Shown here piece by piece: positions 58,427-64,000 of a stretch of DNA of 64,000 nucleotides. The translations under genes and the position numbers were made by a program. Source of the DNA: DASWZN01 sp963841635 (GTDB lineage Bacteria > Acidobacteriota > Terriglobia > Bryobacterales > Bryobacteraceae). A model generated the notes under the pieces. The model was not told the DNA's origin. It ran no database searches and saw only the letters and a list, made by a program, of their open reading frames with translations. Each line of letters starts with the position of its first letter. The stretch's first letter is position 1. The stretch lies in assembly GCA_963841635.1 (NCBI GenBank), contig CAWJDO010000002.1, forward strand, positions 1,240,001 to 1,304,000, given 5' to 3'.

Positions 58427-61400
58427 CTACGGCGCGAAGTATCCGTTGATGTCCAGGATCACGTGTGTCCGGTCCGTGACGAAGACGCTGATCGCGCCAT
58501 TGCCTCCAGCCGGTATGATCGCTGCGTTCGCCACCACCGCCCCGTCGAAGGAATTCAGGGTGGAAACGAACGGTTGCGCCGAGCCCGCCGGCCACGCCGT
58601 CAGATAGGACAGCAGACCTTCGGGCACCACCGTGACATTCATCGAATAGGCCGCCGCCGTCGTAGGAATGCCGCACGCGCTCGCCGGAATCGTGAACGAC
58701 CGCATCGTCCGGGCCTCCATCTCCGGGCCTCCGAAGGGGCCGTCCGCATTCCGCGTGTCGGCCACCCGGCACGGCGTCACAGGGTAGAACGACAACGCGC
58801 CTGGCAAGCCCGGCTGGCCGAAATAGCCAGTGATGTCCAGGATCACGTTGCTCGGGTCGGCGACGAAAACCGAGATCGACTCATTGCTGCCCGCGGGAAC
58901 GAGCGCGGCATTCGCCACCACTTTCCCGGTCCAGGAGTTTAGCGTCGAGACCATCGGCTGCGCGCCTCCCGTCGGCCATGTCGTCAGATAGCCCAAATAC
59001 CCACTGGGCACCGCGGTGACGTTCAGCGAGTAGGCCCTCGCCGTGGCGGGAGTGCCGCACGGACCAAGCGGAAGCGGGAAGTTCCGGATCTCGCCTTTGT
59101 ACATCGCCGGGCCGCCAAACTGGCCGGCGGGGCCACGCGTGTCGGCGACGCGGCACGGTGTAGCGGGATAGAGGGAATAAGAGCCCGCGCTGGACGTATC
59201 GAAGTAGCCGTCGATGTCCAGGATGACATCGGTGGGATTTGTGACGTAGACACTTACCGCGCCGCCCTCGCCCGCGGGCACGATCGCGGCATTTGCCACC
59301 ACCGTGCCGGCAAAGGAATTCAACGTGGAAACGAGGGGCTTCGGCTGCCCAGCGGGCCACAACGACAGGTAGCTGAGCGACCCCTTTGGCACCACCGTCA
59401 CGTTCAGCGAGTACGCCCGGGCGGTGGCGGGGATGCTGCACCCGCTCTGCGGAATCGCAAAGGAGCGGGTGGACGCGGCGGTCATCGCCGGCCCGCCAAA
59501 CGGCCCGGCGGCGTTGCGTGTGTCCACCACCCGGCATGGAGTCACCGGGACGAAAAGCAAAGGCGGCGCGGACACGCCGGCTTGTGGTGTCGCGGTGGCT
59601 TCGTTTGAGAGCGCGCTTGTGCCTCCGGCGTTCACCGCCGCCACCTTGTAGTAATACGGCGTGCCATTTGCGAGGCCGGTGGCGGTGTAACTCGCGGTGG
59701 TGAGACCGGAGGCGATAGGCACGGCGTTTTCGCCGCCCGCCGTAACTCCGCTATAGACGTCGTAGTAAGTAGCACCGGCGCTGGCGGTCCAGGTCAGGCT
59801 CACCTGGCCGTTGCCCGCTGCCGCGGTGAGGCTTGTGGGCACCGGGGGCAAGGTCCCATTGAAGCCGGAAAGCAGAAGCGGATACGCGTTGGCAGTAATC
59901 GTGGCCCCCTGAATCGCCGTCGAGCCGTTGAAGATGTCCAGAGCGGTTGCCGCCTGCAAGGAGGCGGGGATCGAGAATTGCGCGCTGGCGGATGGATTCC
60001 AGACGATCATCGCGGGAGCGCCGCCGGCCAGCGTGAAGCTCATCTGCCACGTTCCGGCCCCGTCGATCGCGACGCCGTTCAGCGAAGCGCCGGTCAGCCA
60101 GCGCTCGAGAACCCCGAAAGCCACGCCGGCCTTGGTGAGCTGCCGCGGATCGTTTTCCTCGGTAGCGGCGCAAAACGTGGAGCCCTTGCTCCAGGTGTAC
60201 CAGTCGTAGCGCGCCGAGCCGTAGGCCAGATCGACCAGGTAGCGGCGCACGATATATGCCGCGCCCTGCAGTTCGGGAATCGTCGCATCGCCGGATGCGC
60301 CCTCGGTGTCCCAGAAGGGCATGTTGGCGACGCCGTTCTTGGCCATCACGAACCGCACGTTCGCGATGGAGGGGCCGATGGTCTCGGGCGCCAGGAGGTA
60401 AGTGTAGAAGTGGAACGGAATGACGTCGATGTACGAGGCGATGCCCCCCTGCAGGAGTTGGTCCAGGTAGCCGGCGGCGTAAGGAACCGGCGCGACGACG
60501 GTGTTACCCGGGTCGATCGACTTGAGGATGGTGTAGGCTTCCTGAGTAAGCTGGATTAGTTGCGGAACCGTACCGGCATAGTAAGTCGGATCGTTGGGTT
60601 CATTCCAGATCTCGTAATTGCGGATCCGGCCTTTGTACCGCTGTCCCACGGCCGTGATGTAATCGCGCCAATCCTGAATGTCTTTGGGCGGGGCGGCTGC
60701 GCCGGCGCCGATGTAGTTGACATTGTCCGGCTGCGAGGAGGCCCAGCCCGGCGACTGGCCCAGCGTCAGCAGAATCTGCGGGACGCCGTTGGCCTCGGCC
60801 GCGGCCACCCACAGGTCCAGCGTCTCCCAGTCCCAAACCCCCTTCAACGGTTCGAGCGCCGTCCAAGCCGTCTCCGAGTCCCACAAGCGGAGCTGGCCAA
60901 AGGGAAACTGCGGCCACGGGACGCCGCCGCTGACAGCACTGCCGCCGGCGTCGGTGAACGCCACGTCGTCCACCCAGAAAGTCCCCGCGTACGAAGCGTG
61001 GAACATAAGATACACGTCGCCGGTGTCATGGACCACGCCAGATACCGTGACCTGTTGCCAGTTAGGAGTCAGGGCGACCGTGGTTTGCGCGTAGGCGGCA
61101 TAAGGAGAGGCTTGCTGGCGAAGGATTACATCGACCCTCAGGCCAGGGTCGCCGCGCATCCAGGCGCTGAACGTGTAACTTCGCTCCGGGATCACCGTGA
61201 CCGGCTGGGCGAATTGTATTGCCCCAGAGCCCGGGCTCTGCACATAAATCTTCTGCGCCGTCGTGCCGCCATGGGGATTGACCGGGTCCTGGGAGTAAGT
61301 GACCGTGGGGCTGGCCCAGCTCGAGTTATCGGTCCAGTGGACGGCGATCTGCCCGCTGATACCGTTCGTTACTCCGACCTGTGTGTAGGGCGGCTCCATG

Positions 61401-62077
61401 CCGGCATTTCTCAGGAAGCTCTGCTGGTAGTTAGCGACGTGCATCCCGAAAAACGTCGGCGCGATGGGGCCCAGGTTGGGCGTGGGGCCGGAGGACCCGG
61501 GCGCATAGGAAACGGCGAAGTCATCCACCCAGACCGTTCCGGGCGTGCTCATGCCGAGCATCAGGTAGACGTCCTCGCTGGTGGTGATGTAGCCAATCGT
61601 CGTAATCTGCTGCCAATCGCTCGTGAGCGCCTGGGAACCCTGAATGTAGGTCGTGTATGGCGAGGCGGCCTGTTGGATGGAGAGCGAAACCTGAGCGCCG
61701 GGCGTGCCGCGCACCCAGGCCGAGAGGGTGTAGATGTTACCCGTCTGCTGTGCGAATCGTTGGACCATCTGGAAGCGGTCGCCCCCGACGCTCGACACCA
61801 CGACCTTCTGCGAGGCGGCGCCGCTGTGCGGATTCACCGTGTCCTCGGAGTAGGCGATCGCGGGGGACGGCGCCTGCCAGTAGGAGTTGTCCGACCAGCC
61901 GTTCGCGATCTGTCCGCTGATGGTGGCCGTGCCGGCGTTTACCGCGCTATACGGCGACTCCATCCCGGGGTTGGCCAGAGAGACTGGCGTCGCGGCGAGA
62001 GTTCGCCCGCACGGTAAGGCGCTCAGCGCCAGCAACGCCAGCGGCAGACGCGAAGGGGTGTCCATGACGAGATCCAT
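58427..62077 (-). CDS. Secreted GH39-like glycosidase with CBM4/9-like, FN3 and triple CRVADTR modules
   Basis: 1216 residues. A signal peptide (about 1-29; start ATG at 62077, or 62065 for four fewer residues) precedes two CBM4/9-like domains (MESPYSAVNAG..., MEPPYTQVG...; WVDDFAVSY, WVDDVAF). A clan-A glycosidase barrel follows, with acid/base Glu in YEIWNEPNDPTYY and probable nucleophile Glu in FWDTEGASG, matching GH39/PslG-like enzymes. FN3 and three CRVADTR modules ending GYFAP complete it. It probably digests a plant or microbial polysaccharide at the cell surface. It is divergent from the outer-membrane protein gene by 11 bases. Confidence 0.85.
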   Translation of the reverse strand: MDLVMDTPSRLPLALLALSALPCGRTLAATPVSLANPGMESPYSAVNAGTATISGQIANGWSDNSYWQAPSPAIAYSEDTVNPHSGAASQKVVVSSVGGDRFQMVQRFAQQTGNIYTLSAWVRGTPGAQVSLSIQQAASPYTTYIQGSQALTSDWQQITTIGYITTSEDVYLMLGMSTPGTVWVDDFAVSYAPGSSGPTPNLGPIAPTFFGMHVANYQQSFLRNAGMEPPYTQVGVTNGISGQIAVHWTDNSSWASPTVTYSQDPVNPHGGTTAQKIYVQSPGSGAIQFAQPVTVIPERSYTFSAWMRGDPGLRVDVILRQQASPYAAYAQTTVALTPNWQQVTVSGVVHDTGDVYLMFHASYAGTFWVDDVAFTDAGGSAVSGGVPWPQFPFGQLRLWDSETAWTALEPLKGVWDWETLDLWVAAAEANGVPQILLTLGQSPGWASSQPDNVNYIGAGAAAPPKDIQDWRDYITAVGQRYKGRIRNYEIWNEPNDPTYYAGTVPQLIQLTQEAYTILKSIDPGNTVVAPVPYAAGYLDQLLQGGIASYIDVIPFHFYTYLLAPETIGPSIANVRFVMAKNGVANMPFWDTEGASGDATIPELQGAAYIVRRYLVDLAYGSARYDWYTWSKGSTFCAATEENDPRQLTKAGVAFGVLERWLTGASLNGVAIDGAGTWQMSFTLAGGAPAMIVWNPSASAQFSIPASLQAATALDIFNGSTAIQGATITANAYPLLLSGFNGTLPPVPTSLTAAAGNGQVSLTWTASAGATYYDVYSGVTAGGENAVPIASGLTTASYTATGLANGTPYYYKVAAVNAGGTSALSNEATATPQAGVSAPPLLFVPVTPCRVVDTRNAAGPFGGPAMTAASTRSFAIPQSGCSIPATARAYSLNVTVVPKGSLSYLSLWPAGQPKPLVSTLNSFAGTVVANAAIVPAGEGGAVSVYVTNPTDVILDIDGYFDTSSAGSYSLYPATPCRVADTRGPAGQFGGPAMYKGEIRNFPLPLGPCGTPATARAYSLNVTAVPSGYLGYLTTWPTGGAQPMVSTLNSWTGKVVANAALVPAGSNESISVFVADPSNVILDITGYFGQPGLPGALSFYPVTPCRVADTRNADGPFGGPEMEARTMRSFTIPASACGIPTTAAAYSMNVTVVPEGLLSYLTAWPAGSAQPFVSTLNSFDGAVVANAAIIPAGGNGAISVFVTDRTHVILDINGYFAP

Positions 62078-62088
62078 TATATTAGGGC

Positions 62089-64000
62089 GTGGCGACCCTT
62101 CGACCGGCGATCTGTCTCACGCTCCTTCTCCCCGCCCTCCTGTTCGCCCAACTCGCCACTGGTTTCCTCGAGGGCACGCTGCCCGTCCCCGCCGGCACTG
62201 CGATCGTCATCACCCGAGGCATCGGTTTTTTCGCCTCGGTCTCGGCCGACGCGCGCGGCCACTTCGCCATCGCGCTCCCCGCCGGCCGCTACGCGGTCTC
62301 CATCGGCATGCGGGGGGCCATCAGCATCCAAGTAACGGCCAACGAAACAGCCCGGCTCGACCTGGATGCACTCCCGCCACCGCCCGAGCCCGCCTACCCC
62401 GAAGGGATCAGCCGCGAGTCCGCCACCGTAACCCAGCCTCTCAATTTCGGCGGCCTTTCCGACAACCGACTCGCGGTCCAATCGCAGGGCGCGGCCTCCT
62501 GGACCGACACCCGCTACACGCTGAACGGCATGGACGCCAGCGATTCCTACCAGCCGGGCCGGCCCGCGATCCTGCCCGGCGTCGAGGCCAAGGAGCCCGG
62601 CGAATCCTGGCACGGCGCGCTCTCGACCGCGAACACCGCCTCGTTCCTCGCCTCCGCATACCTGCCCGTCCCAGCCGAGCGCGGGATCGTTCAGCAGTCC
62701 GAGCGCTTCACGTCGTTCACGCGGGACCGCATCGAGGCCGGCGGCCCTCTGGCGAGTTGGGCCGACCTGATCGCCTCCGTCGCCGGTCAGTGGTCCGCCC
62801 AAACCGTGCCCCTGGCGCCGTCCGGCTCCCAACAGCACAGCCGCCTGCTTTTCGAAGACGCGCGCGGCCGCATCCGCGCCGGCAGCCGCGACCAGATTGA
62901 CGCGCTCTACAGCGGATCGAGCATGCACCTGTCGGGTTGGGGCGAGCCCGCCGGCTTCGAAGCCTTCGCGGGTGGGCGCATGATGCCGCAGTTTCCGCTG
63001 CCGGGCGGTTTCGCCGGCGAGAGCGAGCTGGACCGCTTCGACTTCCTGCAAACCGGATGGAGGCATCAACTCTCGCGCGGTCTCTTCCAAGTACGTTACG
63101 GATACTCAGCCGCGGATCTCGACACAACCGGGAGCGGCAACCAGAGCAGCATCGAGCTACTGGGCGGGGCGGTCACCGGAGCGCCGCCACTCGCAAATCT
63201 CGCCACCCGCACCCGCCACGGCGTCGAGAGTGTCCTCGCCATCGCCACGGCTCGCCACCACGTCGCTGCCGGCGCCGGCTTCGAGACCTCCGCGACGCGC
63301 AACCGCTTCACCGCGCCCTCCGGTACGGACCTGATCACGGTGGCGGGCGCGCCGGCGTTCACGGTCCAGTTCAACACGCCCACCGACACGCGCGAGCGCG
63401 TGCAATCCTTCCACGGTACTCTTGCGGATCGTTGGACCGTCGCGCCCGCCCTGTCGCTCGACGCCGCCCTCACCGCCGATTTCGCCCGCTCAAGCCAGAT
63501 CGCGTGGGACAGCGTCGCGCCGCGCGCCGGCCTGGAGTGGCGGGTTCCGCACGCCCGCGGCCTGGTCCTTCACGGCGCGTTCTCCCGCACCTACGCGCCC
63601 CTGGCCGGCCGCTACCTGGATTTCGGGAACCCCAACAGCCTGGGCGGGAATGTGTACCTCTACCAAGGCCCGCTGGTCGCGCGCTTCGGCGGTCCGTATT
63701 CCTCCATCGACCCTTCCCTTCGCCGCCCCTACTTCGACGAGCTCGACGTCGGCGCCCGGATCGCGCCCATCGCCCGCCTCTGGGCAAGCATTCGCCTCTT
63801 TCGCCGCGACGAGAAACAGCGCCTCGCCGCCGTCAACGTAGGTGTGCCCGCGGAGGACTTCACCCCCGTTGCCGTTCAACAGTTGACCGTCTTCCAGCAG
63901 AACCCCGCCACCTTCGGCCAGGACCGCTACCTGCTGACCAACCCGCCCGGTCTTCGCGAGCAGAACTCAGGACTGGTCGCAGAGTTGGGCGATCGGTGGA
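62089..64000 (+). CDS. TonB-receptor-like outer membrane protein, 3' end beyond the window
   Basis: An open frame from a GTG at 62089 runs to the window end (637 codons, no stop). It opens with a signal peptide (ATLRPAICLTLLLPALLFAQL), then a shortened carboxypeptidase-regulatory-like domain (GTLPVPAGTAIVITRGIGFFASVSADARGHFAIALPAGRYAVSI). Plug-like TRYTLNGMDASDSYQPGRPA and barrel-like strands follow, with alternating aromatic and polar residues. Its N-terminal domain is much shorter than in the 11221 receptor. It is divergent from the glycosidase, so it may import the sugars that enzyme releases. Confidence 0.8.
   Translation, partial: MATLRPAICLTLLLPALLFAQLATGFLEGTLPVPAGTAIVITRGIGFFASVSADARGHFAIALPAGRYAVSIGMRGAISIQVTANETARLDLDALPPPPEPAYPEGISRESATVTQPLNFGGLSDNRLAVQSQGAASWTDTRYTLNGMDASDSYQPGRPAILPGVEAKEPGESWHGALSTANTASFLASAYLPVPAERGIVQQSERFTSFTRDRIEAGGPLASWADLIASVAGQWSAQTVPLAPSGSQQHSRLLFEDARGRIRAGSRDQIDALYSGSSMHLSGWGEPAGFEAFAGGRMMPQFPLPGGFAGESELDRFDFLQTGWRHQLSRGLFQVRYGYSAADLDTTGSGNQSSIELLGGAVTGAPPLANLATRTRHGVESVLAIATARHHVAAGAGFETSATRNRFTAPSGTDLITVAGAPAFTVQFNTPTDTRERVQSFHGTLADRWTVAPALSLDAALTADFARSSQIAWDSVAPRAGLEWRVPHARGLVLHGAFSRTYAPLAGRYLDFGNPNSLGGNVYLYQGPLVARFGGPYSSIDPSLRRPYFDELDVGARIAPIARLWASIRLFRRDEKQRLAAVNVGVPAEDFTPVAVQQLTVFQQNPATFGQDRYLLTNPPGLREQNSGLVAELGDRW

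Noticed and set aside
62077..63090. Long ORF on the minus strand (337 aa)
   Set aside because: It is antisense to the outer-membrane protein frame that starts at 62089, which has a signal peptide and domain pattern; the minus frame has neither.
1..64000. tRNA, rRNA and known riboswitch genes
   Set aside because: I looked for cloverleaf-like segments and leader structures and saw none that I could support.

Overview
The window looks like a chromosomal segment of a soil acidobacterium of the Solibacter/Bryobacter type. This is inferred from the gene content and not proven: a high-GC genome with a large carboxypeptidase-regulatory TonB-dependent receptor, lipid A and Omp85 genes showing a Gram-negative envelope, long secreted proteins ending in repeated CRVADTR modules, BACON/NHL secreted proteins, and an ECF sigma factor overlapping a serine/threonine kinase with a beta-propeller tail. 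I found no rRNA, tRNA or CRISPR.

Layout. 1-1.9 kb: ammonium transport and PII control (amtB-glnB and a gene running off the window). 2.1-5.7 kb: an ExeA-like ATPase, an FMN reductase, three small nucleic-acid-type proteins (RRM, charged protein, cold-shock-like) and DNA glycosylase tag. 5.7-8.8 kb: a small gene with a frameshifted DUF6932 partner, then the rubrerythrin / Fe-S CCG protein / DUF3501 operon. 8.9-14.3 kb: AmrS-type radical SAM enzyme, a DUF2103-like protein, pcm and a TonB-dependent receptor. 14.5-24.5 kb: envelope biogenesis (tamB-like, SurA-N-like, bamA/tamA-like, lpxA, lpxD). 24.5-36.8 kb: a tandem pair of large secreted subtilases; the second is split by an IS1634-family element. 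36.9-42.3 kb: histidine kinase, infC, HNH nuclease, comF, a nucleotidyltransferase pair, small proteins and trmJ. 42.3-46 kb: FN3-like protein, TlpA-like thioredoxin and a membrane glycosyltransferase. 45.8-51.5 kb: leucine biosynthesis (leuD, leuC, leuB, leuA) with a divergent LysR regulator. 51.6-58.3 kb: a GloVer-repeat remnant, a secreted protein, ECF sigma/kinase, ROK protein and a radical SAM/SPASM protein. 58.3-64 kb: a secreted GH39-like glycosidase and a divergent TonB-receptor-like outer membrane protein that continues past the window.

The most unusual features are structural. (i) A degenerate tandem duplication fuses the 3' end of the bamA-like gene to the 5' end of the SurA-like gene. 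(ii) The subtilase pair: the intact copy lacks the usual oxyanion-hole Asn, while the copy with canonical motifs is the one broken by the IS. (iii) A three-part CRVADTR cassette ends three different secreted proteins in the same module order. (iv) Several families of dispersed palindromic repeats sit at gene ends, one of which supplies the last codons and stop of the AmrS-like gene.
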